64,000 bases of DNA from Bordetella ansorpii (GCF_900078315.1 NZ_FKBS01000014.1:1089847-1153846); one strand, 5' to 3'; positions 32,489-43,518 are shown, numbered from the stretch's first letter. Program-made: numbers and translations. Notes: a model not told the origin generated them from the letters alone.

Positions 32489-32550
32489 ATGTCACTGCGA
32501 TTCAAAGGCGCTGACCTGCGCCCCGTGCTGACCGAAGCCATCGCCAATCA
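32489..32550 (+). pseudogene. DUF3085-type gene, 5' fragment (split by transposon)
   Basis: ATG at 32489 with AGGAG upstream encodes MSLRFKGADLRPVLTEAIANQ before the sequence runs into the transposon end at 32551. The last five bases (AATCA) are the target duplication. Joining to 36489 restores one 117-aa frame (AIANQ-CRIVLVKDQGVYFLAERGE), so the gene was intact before insertion. Confidence 0.85.
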
Positions 32551-32589
32551 GGGGTCGTCTCAGAAAACGGAAAAAAATCGTACGCTAAG
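32551..32589 (+). repeat. left terminal inverted repeat of the mer transposon
   Basis: 39 bp; differs from the right end by one base near the tip and one extra A in the A tract. It lies 16 bp beyond the merR stop codon. Confidence 0.92.
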
Positions 32590-32605
32590 AGCCGAAGTGG
32601 GCCCT

Positions 32606-33013
32606 TTAGCAGCAATGCAAAGCTGCGATCAACGGGCAGGAAACATTGCCATGGTGCGCGTTGCACTCTCTCACTAGCGTCGACAGGGCCTCTTCCATCC
32701 GCGTGAGGTCCGCCATGCGTGCGCGCACATCGGCCAGCCGGTGAGCAGCCAGTTCGGCCGCCTCGCTGCAATGGGTGCCGTCCTCCAGTTTCAGGAGCTG
32801 GCCGACTTCATCCAGGCTGAATCCCAGGCGCTGGGCTGACTTCACGAACTTCACCCGCGCCACGTCCGCCTGCCCGTAGCGGCGGATGCGACCGTAGGGC
32901 CGCTCCGGCTGGGGTAGCAAGCCCTTGAGCTGATAGAAGCGGATCGTCTCCACGTTGACCCGGGCTGCCTTGGCGAAGGCCCCGATGGTCAGATTCTCTT
33001 GAGCGTTCTCCAT
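32606..33013 (-). CDS. merR: mercury-responsive regulator MerR
   Basis: A 135-aa Mer[28 protein letters not shown] (winged helix) and the Hg-binding cysteines in [25 protein letters not shown], the Cys82/117/126 pattern of the family. It represses and, with Hg(II), activates the divergent merTPA promoter at 33019-33049. The coding end is just inside the left transposon repeat. Confidence 0.94.
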   Translation of the reverse strand: MENAQENLTIGAFAKAARVNVETIRFYQLKGLLPQPERPYGRIRRYGQADVARVKFVKSAQRLGFSLDEVGQLLKLEDGTHCSEAAELAAHRLADVRARMADLTRMEEALSTLVRECNAHHGNVSCPLIAALHCC

Positions 33014-33018
33014 GGCGC

Positions 33019-33049
33019 TTGACTCCGTAGTTGACTACGGAAGTAACGT
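33019..33049 (+). promoter_or_regulatory. merTPA promoter and MerR operator
   Basis: TTGACT (33019-33024) and TAACGT (33044-33049) are separated by 19 bp containing the dyad CCGTAGT-TG-ACTACGG (33025-33040). This is the classical over-spaced MerR-controlled promoter. It overlaps the merR start region, so the regulator also controls itself. Confidence 0.9.
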
Positions 33050-33084
33050 TACAGCATCAAGCGAAGTCCCGGAAGGAGAACCTT

Positions 33085-33435
33085 ATGTCGGAACCCAAGA
33101 ACGGCTGCGGCGCACTGGCGACCGGCGGCGTCGCGGCCGTCCTCGCCTCGGCCTGCTGCCTCGGCCCCCTTGTCCTGGTCGCGCTCGGCTTCTCTGGCGC
33201 GTGGATCGGCAACCTGACCGTGCTGGAGCCGTATCGGCCGATCTTCATCGGCGCAGCGCTCATCGCGCTGTTCTTCGCCTGGCGCAGCATCTTCCGACCA
33301 GCCCATGCCTGCAAGCCCGGCGACGTTTGCGCCGTGCCCCAAGTGCGGACTGCCTACAAGGTGATCTTCTGGATCGTGGCCGCCCTGGTTCTGGTTGCCC
33401 TCGCGTTTCCCTACGTCCTGCCGCTGTTCTACTGA
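33085..33435 (+). CDS. merT: mercuric transport protein MerT
   Basis: A 116-aa inner-membrane protein with three helices. The Hg-binding pair ASACCLGPLVL is in the first helix and a second pair, HACKPGDVCAV, on the cytoplasmic loop. It takes Hg(II) from MerP and passes it to MerA. SD AAGGAG stands 8 nt before ATG 33085; the frame extends upstream to 33031 without family support. Confidence 0.95.
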   Translation: MSEPKNGCGALATGGVAAVLASACCLGPLVLVALGFSGAWIGNLTVLEPYRPIFIGAALIALFFAWRSIFRPAHACKPGDVCAVPQVRTAYKVIFWIVAALVLVALAFPYVLPLFY

Positions 33436-33447
33436 AAGGAGATCACC

Positions 33448-35434
<1,987 letters not shown>

Positions 35435-35452
35435 GGAAAAGGGAGGTGTTCG

Positions 35453-36450
35453 ATGAACGCCTACAGCCGCGCCAACCGCCGCATCTACGCGGCCTTGTCC
35501 GATCCCCTGTCGGCCACCCACCGGCACCGCCTCGACGATCTGCTCAAGCGCCACGACAACGGCAAGACGACCTGGCTGGCCTGGCTGCGCCAGTCGCCCG
35601 TCAAGCCGAACTCGCGCCACATACTCGAACACATCGAGCGCCTCAAAGCCTGGCAGGCGCTCGACCTGCCTTCCGGCATCGAGCGGTCGGTGCACCAGAA
35701 CCGCCTGCTCAAGATCGCCCGCGAAGGCGGCCAGATGACGCCCGCCGATCTGGCCAAGTTCGAGGCACAGCGCCGCTACGCGACCCTGGTGCGCTCGCCA
35801 TCGAGGGCATGGCCACCGTCACCGACGAAATCATCGACCTGCACGACCGCATCCTGGGCAAGCTGTTCAACGCTGCCAAGCACAAGCATCAGCAGCAGTT
35901 CCAGGCGTCCGGCAAGGCGATCAACGCCAAGGTGCGGCTGGCCACCTCGATCAAGCAGGGCACGGTGACGGCCTCGCTGATGCTCAGGAAACTCGGCAGC
36001 TACCCGCGCCAGAACGGCCTGGCCGTGGCGCTGCGCGAGCTGGGCCGCATCGAGCGAACGCTGTTCATCCTGGACTGGCTGCAAAGCGTCGAGCTGCGCC
36101 GCCGCGTGCATGCCGGACTGAACAAGGGCGAAGCCCGCAACGCGCTAGCCCGCGCCGTGTTCTTCAACCGGCTGGGCGAAATCCGCGACCGCAGTTTCGA
36201 GCAGCAGCGCTACCGGGCCAGCGGCCTCAACCTGGTGACGGCGGCCATAGTGTTGTGGAACACGGTCTATCTGGAACGGGCCTCAAACGCCTTACGCGGT
36301 CACGGCCAGACTGTCGATGACGCCCTGTTGCAGTACCTGTCGCCGCTGGGCTGGGAGCACATCAACCTGACCGGCGATTACCTCTGGCGCAGCAGCGCCA
36401 AGATCGGCGCGGGCAAGTTCAGGCCGCTACGACCGCTGCAACCGGCTTAG
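35453..36450 (+). pseudogene. tnpA: Tn3-family transposase TnpA, truncated and frameshifted
   Basis: The N-terminal part of TnpA is missing; the frame starts in a middle segment ([38 protein letters not shown]). At about 35790 one base is lost (reading passes to a second frame: [21 protein letters not shown]). Near 35970 the text jumps to the C-terminal domain ([29 protein letters not shown] ... [15 protein letters not shown]). The region with most catalytic acidic residues is therefore deleted. The stop codon TAG lies inside the right inverted repeat, as in intact Tn21 relatives. Confidence 0.9.
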
Positions 36451-36483
36451 CGTACGATTTTTTCCGTTTTCTGAGACGTCCCC
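36446..36483 (-). repeat. right terminal inverted repeat of the mer transposon
   Basis: 38 bp, complementary to the left end but for one base and one A; followed at once by the AATCA target duplicate. Confidence 0.92.
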
Positions 36484-36488
36484 AATCA

Positions 36489-36780
36489 GTGCCGCATTGT
36501 CCTGGTCAAGGATCAGGGCGTGTACTTCCTCGCCGAGCGTGGGGAGCGTCGCCCGGATGGGCGCCAGGCACTGCTCGCCTACGCCGTCGGATGCAACCCG
36601 GACACCGACCCGTTCGATGACTGGTGGCACCTCGCCGGCCGCGAGCTGGGCGGCGATGACTTCGCGGAGTATTTCGACCCGAAGGACGGCCTGTTCACGC
36701 GCCTCCAGCACTCGGCGGACGATCTCGTGCTTTCCGCCACCGCCACGCACCTGTCCTTAGCAGTGGTGCCTCCCGCCTGA
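36489..36780 (+). pseudogene. DUF3085-type gene, 3' fragment
   Basis: Continues the frame broken at 32550: CRIVLVKDQGVYFLAERGER, then AYAVGCNPDTDPFDDWWHLAG and DDFAEYFDPKDGLFTRL. The combination matches my memory of DUF3085, small proteins of PAGI-2-type ICEs with no known role. Without the transposon the protein would have 117 residues. Confidence 0.8.
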
Positions 36781-36798
36781 CGCGGCAACCGCCTCGCA

Positions 36799-36823
36799 GC
36801 CCCCGCATCGGGGGCCTTCTTTT
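36799..36823 (+). terminator. rho-independent terminator
   Basis: GCCCCCG-CAT-CGGGGGC followed by CTTCTTTTG, 18 nt after the DUF3085-type stop. Confidence 0.8.
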
Positions 36824-36921
36824 GTTCGCACCGCCGCCATCGCCGCGCGTGCGCGTTTGTCTCCAGCCGCCGAGGCACGCCCCGCCGGCCACAACGCCGG
36901 CATGCCACCGGAGACAACCGC

Positions 36922-37372
36922 ATGAACACGCCATCGACCTCGCCGAGGCTGCACCTCCTACCGGTGTCGCTGCGCACGGCCAATGCATTCGTTCTGTCGC
37001 ACCATCGCCACCACCGCCCGGTCCAGGGCGCGAAGTTCGCCCTGGCCGTCACGCTGAGCGACAGCGACCTGATCCACGGCGTGGCCATTGTCGGCCGCCC
37101 GGTCGCGCGGCACCTGGACGCTGGAAGTCACGCGGCTGTGCACCGACGGCACACCCAGCGCCTGCAGCAAGCTCTACGGCGCGGCCTGGCAGGCGGCAAG
37201 GGCGCTGGGCTACATACGCCTGCTCACCTACACCATGCCCGACGAAGGTGGCGCCAGCCTGCGCGCCGCCGGCTGGCGGCTGATCGGCGCGCGCGGTGGC
37301 GGCGCCTGGAGCCGTCCCGGCCGTCCGCGCGCCGATACCCCCGAGCACCTGCGCGGCGCCAAGTGCCTGTGA
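36922..37372 (+). pseudogene. XF1762-family protein, frameshifted
   Basis: ATG 36922 (SD GGAGA) opens MNTPSTSPRLHLLPVSLRTA..FVLSHHRHHRPVQGAKFALAV..VAIVGRPVARH. Immediately after, the matching continuation TLEVTRLCTDGTPSACSKLYGAAWQAARALGY is in another frame and ends at GAKCL. The join CACCTGGACGCTGG looks like a small deletion between short CTGGACG repeats. XF1762 proteins are GNAT-like and found in ICEs and prophages. The product is most likely inactive. Confidence 0.7.
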
Positions 37373-37682
37373 CAGGCGCCGGGTGGCGCGGACAAAGGGA
37401 AGCGCCCGGGTGCCGATTGATTGCTGCCGCGCGCGCGAGGCCCCGCCATGCTGGCCCCATGCCTGCTGACGTCGTCAGCGACATGCCAGGCAACCATCGG
37501 TCTTCGAGGTTGCGGCGCAGTTCCCACTGCGTGACCGAGCCAGCTCGCACCGCATCCTTCCGCGAGCGGCCACCAGCCTCTGGTGGCGGATGCTTTCGCC
37601 TTATCAACCCACCGCGGGGTCACGCACCTTCCCCGCATGCGTGGGCCGGTGTGTCTCCGCTTCATCCCAATGGAGATTCACC
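37373..37682. other. 310-bp gap, no gene
   Basis: No supported coding frame. About 37440-37540 resembles 31322-31420 (shared pieces GCCATGCT, GCCCCATG, GACATGCC/CACATGCC, CTTCGAGG(C/T)TGC), so the two gaps may derive from one non-coding element. The right end carries GGAGA before the next start. Confidence 0.5.
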
Positions 37683-38588
37683 ATGAACACCACGTCCAAC
37701 GAGAAATCGTATTTCGACCTCCACACCTCGGGCATCGGCTACATCCAGCGTGTCCGTGAAGTGCCCGTCCGGGGCGGCCGCCGTGCGCAGCCTTTCCTGG
37801 CATGCACCATCGCCGCGCTGGTCGGCCCCGCCCGGGACCCCAGCTACCGCTACTTCGACGTCAAGGTCTCGGGTGCCGAGGCCAAGAAGCTCGTTCAGCG
37901 CTACATCGGCGTTGACGATCCCAAGCAGCGCCCGCTGGTGCGCTTTCGCCTCGGTGACCTGTGGGGCGATGTGTACATCCGCGACAAGGGTGAGCAGAAG
38001 GGTCAGGCCGCCGCGTCCCTCAAGGCGCGACTGCTCAAGGCCGAACTGATCGACCGGGCCGAACTGGCTTCGATCGAGCAGCACGAGTTGATCACCCGCG
38101 GCATCGGCTATCTCAATCGTGTGAAGGACGTCACCCCAAAAGCTGGCGACTCGTTCCTCTCTTGCACCGTCGCGGCACTGGCCGGGCCTGTCGATGAACC
38201 GGAGTATCGGTACTTCGACACCATCGTCGCCACCCCGGAAGCCGAGCACCTGGTTCGCCGGTGCGTTCAGGCCGTCGAGGGTGACCGCAAGGTGCTGATC
38301 GCCTTCCGTCTGAACGACATGAAGATCGATCCGTACATCCGCACCAAGGGTGAGCACGCCGGGGAACCGGCCGCCAGCCTGGAATCGACGCTGGTCCACA
38401 TCGGTCTCATCAAGATCGACGGCACCCAGGTCTATCCGACGAGCCAGGCGCAAGCCGAGGCGCCGCCGGCCGAAGACGCATCCGCGTCCGAAGCCGACGA
38501 TGCCATCGACACGGCCACCGAGCCCGCCGAGCGCGAGCCCGAGGCGCAAGTCCAGGAGCAGGAGCCGGCATTGGCTGCTTCGTTCTGA
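37683..38588 (+). CDS. DUF3577/STY4534-family ICE replication protein, duplicated domain
   Basis: A 301-aa protein with two tandem copies of one module. Copy 1 starts GIGYIQRVREVPVRGGRRAQPFLACTIAAL and contains YRYFDVKV and VYIRDKGE. Copy 2 starts GIGYLNRVKDVTPKAGDSFLSCTVAAL and contains YRYFDTIV and PYIRTKGE. A glutamate/alanine-rich tail follows. DUF3577 proteins (STY4534 type) accompany SPI-7-like ICEs and are linked to their replication; the fold may be OB-like and bind ssDNA, which is inference. Confidence 0.8.
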   Translation: MNTTSNEKSYFDLHTSGIGYIQRVREVPVRGGRRAQPFLACTIAALVGPARDPSYRYFDVKVSGAEAKKLVQRYIGVDDPKQRPLVRFRLGDLWGDVYIRDKGEQKGQAAASLKARLLKAELIDRAELASIEQHELITRGIGYLNRVKDVTPKAGDSFLSCTVAALAGPVDEPEYRYFDTIVATPEAEHLVRRCVQAVEGDRKVLIAFRLNDMKIDPYIRTKGEHAGEPAASLESTLVHIGLIKIDGTQVYPTSQAQAEAPPAEDASASEADDAIDTATEPAEREPEAQVQEQEPALAASF

Positions 38589-38733
38589 TCCGGCACGGCC
38601 TCTCACGGGGCCTTGTCGCTTTTCCTCCCCACGTACGCCGCGTCCCCAGGACGCGTGCTTGCGCATTTCATCCCCCGAGTTCCGCGTGGTCTCACGGCCA
38701 CGCGGTTGTCGAATTTCTCAAAGGAGATCAGCC

Positions 38734-39561
38734 ATGTCTCTGGTATCCCGCTTTGCTCCGCAATCCCCGATCCTGCGCTCTGATCGCCCACTCTCGGACG
38801 ACCGCATTCGTGCCGTCGTTCCGTCGATCTTCGCCGACGCTCCACATGGGAGCCGGTCCGATCGGTATGCCTACATACCGACCTCGACCGTGCTGACCAA
38901 GCTGCGCCAGGAGGGCTTCGAGCCCTTCATGGTGTGTCAGACGCGCGTGCGCAACGAAGACCGGCGCGAGTACACGAAGCACCTCATCCGACTTCGCCAT
39001 GCAAGCCAGATCAACGGCGACGAGGCGAACGAGATCATCCTGCTCAACAGCCATGACGGCACGAGCAGCTATCAGATGCTCGCCGGCATGTTCCGGTTCG
39101 TCTGCCACAACGGCCTGGTTTGCGGTGACACCACCGCAGACATCCGCGTTCCCCACAAGGGCGACGTGGCCAGCCAGGTGATCGAAGGTGCCTACGGAGT
39201 CCTCGAAGGTTTCGAGCGCGTGCATAACGCGCGCGATGCGATGCGCACCATCACCCTCGATGAGGGCGAAGCGGAGGTCTTTGCGAACTCTGCGCTCGCA
39301 CTCAAGTACGACGATCCGGCCAAGTCCACGCCTGTCACCGAGAGCCAACTGCTGGCCCCTCGGCGATGGGACGACCGCAAGAACGACCTGTGGGCCGTCT
39401 TCAACCGCGTCCAGGAGAACCTAGTCAAAGGGGGCCTGAACGGACGCACGGCCAACGGCCGCAATCAGCGCACCCGTCCGGTGCAAGGCATCGACCAGAA
39501 CCTGCGCCTGAACCGGGCGTTGTGGCTGCTGGCCGAAGGCATGCGCCAGCTCAAGGCGTGA
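38734..39561 (+). CDS. DUF932-domain protein
   Basis: A 275-aa protein of the DUF932 (phage/plasmid-like) family: AYIPTSTVLTKLRQEGFEPF, then KHLIRLRHASQ, NSHDGTSSYQMLAGMFRFVCHNGLVCGDT. The family is widespread on plasmids, phages and ICEs; no biochemical function is established. The start has AAAGGAG at good distance. A hairpin at 39573-39593 follows the stop. Confidence 0.85.
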   Translation: MSLVSRFAPQSPILRSDRPLSDDRIRAVVPSIFADAPHGSRSDRYAYIPTSTVLTKLRQEGFEPFMVCQTRVRNEDRREYTKHLIRLRHASQINGDEANEIILLNSHDGTSSYQMLAGMFRFVCHNGLVCGDTTADIRVPHKGDVASQVIEGAYGVLEGFERVHNARDAMRTITLDEGEAEVFANSALALKYDDPAKSTPVTESQLLAPRRWDDRKNDLWAVFNRVQENLVKGGLNGRTANGRNQRTRPVQGIDQNLRLNRALWLLAEGMRQLKA

Positions 39562-39572
39562 TGCCACGCGGA

Positions 39573-39593
39573 CCTCGCCCACCTCGGGCGAGG
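39573..39593. terminator. intergenic hairpin
   Basis: CCTCGCCC / GGGCGAGG with a 5-nt loop, 12 nt after the DUF932 stop; followed by CCATTTCC rather than a strict T tract. Confidence 0.55.
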
Positions 39594-39655
39594 CCATTTC
39601 CTCTCATCCACCGGGTGCCGTCGGCGGCCCGTCATTCATCATCAGGAGAACCATC

Positions 39656-40345
39656 ATGGCAACCCCATCGGCTTCCGAGAAATCTGTTGCGCCCATCGTC
39701 GTCCCCGGCCAGCTCACGCTGCGTACCATCCGCGGCAAGAACGGCCCGTTCACGGTTGGCCGCCTCGCGACGCACCTCGGTACTTTCGAGGTCAAAGACC
39801 CGGAGCTGGAGCAGTACCCCGAAGGCAAGTACGACGGGGAATTCATCATCAGGTACATCTTCCCGAAGTCCTATCCGGTCGGCGGCGGCATGCGGTTCGA
39901 GATCCGTGCCAGCCTCGACGGCATGACGCTCAACGGCATCGACAAACTCAGCCGCGACGAAGCCCGCAGCTTCGCCACCCAGGACGTCGATCCGCTCGAT
40001 GAAGAGCAAGGGGCGCAGCCTGCGGCAACGCCGGCCAAGCCCACCAAAGCGTCCAGGCCCGCCAAGCCCGCACCCGTGCAGGCGTCCGCGGACCCGCTGG
40101 TCGATACCACGCCCTTCGGCGTGGATGCGCCACCGCCTGCTACGGCCGCTGCCCCCGGCAGCACCGAAGACGGTGACGCCGCGCTCTTCGGCCTGCTGTG
40201 GCCGCTGGGCGAGTCCGTGAAACTGGATTCGACCATCGACCGCCGCACCCTGCGCGCGCAGATCGCCCGCCTGGGCGAGCTGGGCTACGCGCTGGACTTC
40301 AAGACGCAGGAGTGGAGCCGCCAGGCCGAACCAAAACCTGCGTGA
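39656..40345 (+). CDS. DUF3275-family ICE protein
   Basis: A 229-aa protein: N-terminal beta-rich domain (VPGQLTLRTIRGKNGPFTVGRL, HLGTFEVKDPELEQYPEGKYDG, FIIRYIFPKSY), a proline/alanine linker (about 125-180) and a C-terminal helical piece (SVKLDSTIDRRTLRAQIARLGELGY). This is the DUF3275 layout, known only from ICEs of this type. Role unknown. Confidence 0.85.
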   Translation: MATPSASEKSVAPIVVPGQLTLRTIRGKNGPFTVGRLATHLGTFEVKDPELEQYPEGKYDGEFIIRYIFPKSYPVGGGMRFEIRASLDGMTLNGIDKLSRDEARSFATQDVDPLDEEQGAQPAATPAKPTKASRPAKPAPVQASADPLVDTTPFGVDAPPPATAAAPGSTEDGDAALFGLLWPLGESVKLDSTIDRRTLRAQIARLGELGYALDFKTQEWSRQAEPKPA

Positions 40346-40439
40346 TCGCAGACGCCGCATGCGCGGTGTTCTTCATCCACCCGCCGGGGTTCCTTTCCCA
40401 TGCGGGGGAGGCCCTGGCCATTTTCTGGAGGTCTCCATC

Positions 40440-40781
40440 ATGTCCACCATCGCTTGCGATACCCCGCGTTCAACGCTGGATGAACCCGCGTGGCGGGACC
40501 TTTGCAAAGCGGCCGCCGCACACGCCCAGCGCGGTTGCGGCTTGTCCTACGACCACTACGTGACGCTCTTCAGTTCGGCGATCGACGCACAGGCCAATCG
40601 TTTGCCGGATGAGCAACGTGCTCAGGCTCTCGAAATCGCGGCCCAGGAATGGGACTACGCAACACCTGCCGAACGGCAGGAAACCCAGGACTGGAATGCG
40701 GAGCATGGCTATTGCTCGCACGGGATCGAGTTCGGCTACTGCCCGGCCGGTTGTGATCGAGACGATGACGACTGGGATTGA
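40440..40781 (+). CDS. ICE accessory hypothetical protein (113 aa) with Cys/His tail
   Basis: Helical N-terminal part (AWRDLCKAAAAHAQRGCGLSY) and a C-terminal HGYCSHGIEFGYCPAGC followed by DRDDDDWD. Four Cys/His ligands in a short stretch could hold zinc. SD GGAGG lies 9 nt before the ATG at 40440. No known family. Confidence 0.65.
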   Translation: MSTIACDTPRSTLDEPAWRDLCKAAAAHAQRGCGLSYDHYVTLFSSAIDAQANRLPDEQRAQALEIAAQEWDYATPAERQETQDWNAEHGYCSHGIEFGYCPAGCDRDDDDWD

Positions 40782-40885
40782 GGGCGACGCATAGGTTCCT
40801 TCGCCGCAGATGCGGCATTCCATCACCCGCTGGGGGTTCTTCCCCACGGGGAGGCCTTCAGCTCAACTTTTCGAGGAGGCCTCTC

Positions 40886-41293
40886 ATGGGCTGGTATTTC
40901 TCAAACCAATCGCGGTCCGAACTGATCGCGGAACTGATCGCACCGCAAGAGACCGAGCGCGCCAGCGTCAAGGTCATCGCTCACACCCTGCGCGGCAACG
41001 TGCTGTGGTCCGTCGCCGAAGTGACCGCCAAGGTCGAAGGCGTGCATCGTGATCTCGCACCGGGCCAGTCCCTGCGCTACATCCGCTGCGATCTGCTTGA
41101 ACGAAGCGGCGGCCAGTGGGGCTACAAGTCCTTGGACGAGTCCATGCACCCGTACTACTACACGTGCCCGCTGTCCTATCTGGACCTCGCACCGGAGCAG
41201 TCCGCCGACTGGCGTGCAGGCGTTCGCGCCTACCACGCCCGGCGGCGCACACCCACGGCATCCGCGGCATCCGCCGCGGCGTCGATGGCCTGA
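40886..41293 (+). CDS. ICE accessory protein (135 aa), DUF6927-like
   Basis: MGWYFSNQSRSELIAELIAPQE is a distinctive N-terminus that I associate with DUF6927 (from memory). It continues with VIAHTLRGNVLWSVAEV and a YYYTCPLSYLDLAP segment and ends in a low-complexity tail. SD GAGGAGG precedes the ATG. Widely kept in PAGI-2-like ICEs; no role known. Confidence 0.7.
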   Translation: MGWYFSNQSRSELIAELIAPQETERASVKVIAHTLRGNVLWSVAEVTAKVEGVHRDLAPGQSLRYIRCDLLERSGGQWGYKSLDESMHPYYYTCPLSYLDLAPEQSADWRAGVRAYHARRRTPTASAASAAASMA

Positions 41294-41309
41294 GCCAGGA
41301 GGAACCGAC

Positions 41310-41570
41310 ATGGACCCGATCCTGGCAACGCTTCCGCCCTCGTTGCTGGCACTCGTTGAAGGGAGTTTGTCCAACGACGAAGTGTCCTCCGACGAGGAAA
41401 TGCTGGCGTACTTCATCGACAACGGCCTCACCGAGGACCAGGCACGGCAGGCACTGACCTACCGCGACCAGTACCTCAACAACATCTACCTGGAAGGCTT
41501 CACGCCGATCACTTCGGCGGACGAGCCGCTTCACTTCAACCCGCACACCCGGCAGTTCGAGCCGGACTGA
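41310..41570 (+). CDS. ICE accessory hypothetical protein (86 aa)
   Basis: A small acidic protein: DPILATLPPSLLALVEGSLS, NDEVSSDEEMLAYFIDNGLTE and a C-terminal FNPHTRQFEPD. It starts 16 nt after the previous stop with AGGAGG, so they are co-transcribed. Unknown function. Confidence 0.65.
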   Translation: MDPILATLPPSLLALVEGSLSNDEVSSDEEMLAYFIDNGLTEDQARQALTYRDQYLNNIYLEGFTPITSADEPLHFNPHTRQFEPD

Positions 41571-41588
41571 GCGGTTTTCTTCCACCCC

Positions 41589-41609
41589 CTGGGGCAGTAC
41601 TTGCCCCAG
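41589..41609. terminator. intergenic hairpin
   Basis: CTGGGGCA / TGCCCCAG, 5-nt loop, 18 nt after the stop of the 86-aa gene. Part of the regular series of spacer hairpins. Confidence 0.5.
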
Positions 41610-41646
41610 CGGGCGGTGCTGTTCCCGTTCATCCGAGGACACCACC

Positions 41647-42294
41647 ATGCCCGCAAACACTTCTTCCACGCTGTACCGCATCGACGAATGCCCGGACGTG
41701 ATGGCCGACGCCTGCGTCGGCGATGACCAGGGCAACCTGATCTTCCTGTCCATCTGGGCGCGGGACACCGCCGTCCAGCAGTTCCTCGCTCGCCTGACCC
41801 TCGGGCGCGACGAGCAGGGACTGGACCAGTTCCACGTCATCACCGACCAGGGCGGCAGCGTCCCGGTATTCATCGGCAACGTCGATCGCCTGGAAAAGCG
41901 CATCACGCGCGCGTACCGGCGGACGCTGTTCGGCTCGCTGTCCAACGTGTGGCTGTTCGACCGGCGCTGCGTCAAGCCCGACAAGGCCAACGCCAGCGCA
42001 TTGGCACTGCTGCCACGCGACAGCGCCCACAGGCTTGACCGCCTGTGGATGCTGGTGCGGGACACCTGCCCGTTGCCGCTGCTCGATCACTGGCGCGAGA
42101 CCGTGCTGGAACTGCTGCAAACCCGCGAGATGCTGGCCCGCCTTCCGTTCGCCCTCGGGCCGCTGGAAGGCCATCGGCTCGCCATCGACGTGCCGGCGCT
42201 GAGCTTGGCGCTGGGCTCCCTGATCCGCAGTGACGCGCTCACCGCCTATCCCTATCCGGCCAAGATTTGGACGCCGGAAGCGGTAGCGGCTTGA
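41647..42294 (+). CDS. ICE accessory hypothetical protein (215 aa)
   Basis: A soluble protein: LYRIDECPDVMADACVGDDQGNL..ARDTAVQQFLARLTLG, then RITRAYRRTLFGSLSNVWLFDRR and LLDHWRETVLELLQTREML. No motif of known activity. It is followed by a hairpin at 42304-42327 (GGAGGCACGCC / GGCGTGCTTCC) before the methyltransferase-like gene. Confidence 0.65.
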   Translation: MPANTSSTLYRIDECPDVMADACVGDDQGNLIFLSIWARDTAVQQFLARLTLGRDEQGLDQFHVITDQGGSVPVFIGNVDRLEKRITRAYRRTLFGSLSNVWLFDRRCVKPDKANASALALLPRDSAHRLDRLWMLVRDTCPLPLLDHWRETVLELLQTREMLARLPFALGPLEGHRLAIDVPALSLALGSLIRSDALTAYPYPAKIWTPEAVAA

Positions 42295-42358
42295 CCCACC
42301 CTCGGAGGCACGCCTTGGCGTGCTTCCGTCATTCATCCCCGCCAACCAGGAGACTTCC

Positions 42359-43468
42359 ATGGCTCTCATGTTCCCGCGGCTCGCCCGCAATTTCGCCAAA
42401 AATGGGTACTACCCGACCGACGAACCCACGCTCGAAAGAGCCCTCAACGCACTGATGCCCAGCGACGGGCCGATGTGCATCCTCGATCCCTGCGCCGGTG
42501 AAGGCGTGGCAATCGCCGAAGCCTCTCATGCCCTCGGGCGCGAACAGACCAAGGCGTTCGCCGTCGAATTCGACGCCGAGCGGGCGCGCCATGCCCGCGG
42601 CCTGGTCGATCACTGCCTGCACGCGGACCTGATGGACACGATGATCTCCAAGCAGTCCTTCGGACTACTGTGGCTGAATCCACCGTATGGCGACCTGTCC
42701 AAGGACGTCAACGGCAACATCGGCTATCAGGGCCAGGGCCGTGCCCGCCTCGAAAAGCTGTTCTATCAGCGTTCGCTGTCGCTGTTGCAATACGGCGGCG
42801 TGCTGGTCTTCATCGTCCCCGGCTACGTGCTCGACGCGGAGCTGGTCGGCTGGTTGACGCGCCACTACACCGATCTGCGTATCTACCGAGCGGTGGAAAC
42901 GCAGTTCAAGCAGGTGGTGATCTTCGGCCGCCGGGTCCGTCAGCGGGAGCTGGCACCCGATGGCGTCAAGGCCGTGCGCAATCTGCTGCTGCAGGTTGGG
43001 CTTGGCGAAGTCGAAGCCGAGGAACTGCCGAGCGAATGGCCGTTCCTGCCGTACATCGTCCCCGCCAGTCCGGCCGAGCCGGAGCATTTCTTCCGCGTGA
43101 CGATGGAGCCCGAACAGTTCGCCGACGAGGTTGGCCGGCTGCAAGGCCTTTGGCCGTCGCTGGACACGCACTTGGGGACCGCGCAGCAGTCGCTGCGTCC
43201 ACCGGCGCGGGCCTTGTCCCACTGGCATCTCGCCCTGGCTCTGGCCGCGGGCGCGATCTCCGGCGTCGTGCGCTCCCAGACGGGGCGCGTGCTCGTCGTC
43301 AAAGGTGACACCCACAAGGACAAGACGCTCCAGCGGGAATTCACCGAACGCGAAGACGGCTCCATCGCCGAGACACGCATCCTCACCGACAAGTTTGTGC
43401 CCGTTATCCGCGCGTGGGACATGACGCCTGGCTCCCCGACAAGGGGCGAGGTGCTGACCATTCGCTGA
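42359..43468 (+). CDS. DUF6094-type N6-adenine DNA methyltransferase-like protein
   Basis: A 369-aa Rossmann-fold protein with the two diagnostic motifs of amino-methyltransferases: CILDPCAGEGVAIAEA (SAM-binding motif I) and LLWLNPPYGDLS (motif IV, NPPY, the adenine-N6 type). A helical C-terminal half follows that could recognise DNA. I link it to DUF6094. It may methylate ICE DNA and so protect it from host restriction. An SNF2-type helicase gene lies 0.9 kb downstream. No restriction endonuclease is adjacent. Confidence 0.82.
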   Translation: MALMFPRLARNFAKNGYYPTDEPTLERALNALMPSDGPMCILDPCAGEGVAIAEASHALGREQTKAFAVEFDAERARHARGLVDHCLHADLMDTMISKQSFGLLWLNPPYGDLSKDVNGNIGYQGQGRARLEKLFYQRSLSLLQYGGVLVFIVPGYVLDAELVGWLTRHYTDLRIYRAVETQFKQVVIFGRRVRQRELAPDGVKAVRNLLLQVGLGEVEAEELPSEWPFLPYIVPASPAEPEHFFRVTMEPEQFADEVGRLQGLWPSLDTHLGTAQQSLRPPARALSHWHLALALAAGAISGVVRSQTGRVLVVKGDTHKDKTLQREFTEREDGSIAETRILTDKFVPVIRAWDMTPGSPTRGEVLTIR

Positions 43469-43518
43469 TCCACCGGACGCGCTGCCGTCCTGCTGTACCA
43501 CATCGAAGGAGAAACACC

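Noticed and set aside
41589..41609. A fifth copy of the TCCCC(A/T)GGGGA palindrome
   Set aside because: The sequence is CTGGGGCA...TGCCCCAG with a loop. It is a spacer hairpin with a different symmetry, not the same motif.
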